DNA of 13,848 nt from Prevotellaceae bacterium (GTDB lineage: Bacteria; Bacteroidota; Bacteroidia; Bacteroidales; Bacteroidaceae). The DNA lies in contig CAJPLH010000032.1 in assembly GCA_905371275.1 (NCBI GenBank), forward strand, positions 1 to 13,848, read 5' to 3'. The position numbers were made by a program, and so were the translations under genes. Positions 13,815 through 13,848 of the stretch are shown one piece after another (position 1 is the first letter of the stretch; each line of letters opens with the position of its first letter). The notes below the pieces were generated by a model, which was given only the letters and a program-made list of their open reading frames with translations, made no database searches and was not told the DNA's origin.

Positions 13815-13848
13815 TGGATGCGTTGTTTGTTAGTTGGTTGAAATCTTA

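Overview
The window reads as a Bacteroidota chromosome, most likely order Bacteroidales and perhaps family Prevotellaceae. The evidence is the gene set (a DUF6242-type lipoprotein, a DUF6089-type outer-membrane protein, a cis-prenyltransferase and BamA in a row, a single-chain 1233-residue PurL, and a lipoprotein MsrA-MsrB fusion). Promoters also fit the Bacteroidota TTTG / TAnnTTTG pattern rather than sigma-70 -35/-10 boxes. Genus is not determined.

Positions 1-5740 hold a plus-strand envelope cluster: lipoprotein (163), DUF6089-like beta-barrel (1451), undecaprenyl diphosphate synthase (2159) and BamA (3015). It closes with a strong intrinsic terminator. The gene products supply the lipid carrier for wall and polysaccharide synthesis and the machine that inserts outer-membrane proteins. 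Positions 5741-9690 hold purL as a single-gene unit with its own promoter and terminator. Positions 9744-10835 hold msrAB, predicted to repair oxidised methionines in the cell envelope.

From about 10801 rightwards the window changes from core to accessory DNA. A 108-bp direct repeat (10801-10908 and 11584-11691, 95/108 identical by my hand alignment) spans the last codons of msrAB, its terminator hairpin and the last codons of a minus-strand integrase. I read these as att-type sites made by integration at the 3' end of msrAB. Between them lies a small remnant: an RHH antitoxin gene with a perfect Bacteroidota promoter, overlapped by a YafQ/RelE-like toxin gene cut off after about 38 recognisable residues. 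To the right of the second repeat are a tyrosine integrase with all catalytic residues and, 27 nt upstream of it, a DUF262-HNH protein resembling type IV restriction/anti-phage nucleases. The right boundary of this element lies outside the window.

The layout fits two elements stacked at one site: an older, decayed one (att copy, antitoxin, broken toxin) and a newer one (integrase plus DUF262-HNH). The best candidate for something undescribed is this msrAB 3'-end hotspot and its compact integrase + DUF262-HNH cargo. Its defence role is inferred from domains, not shown.
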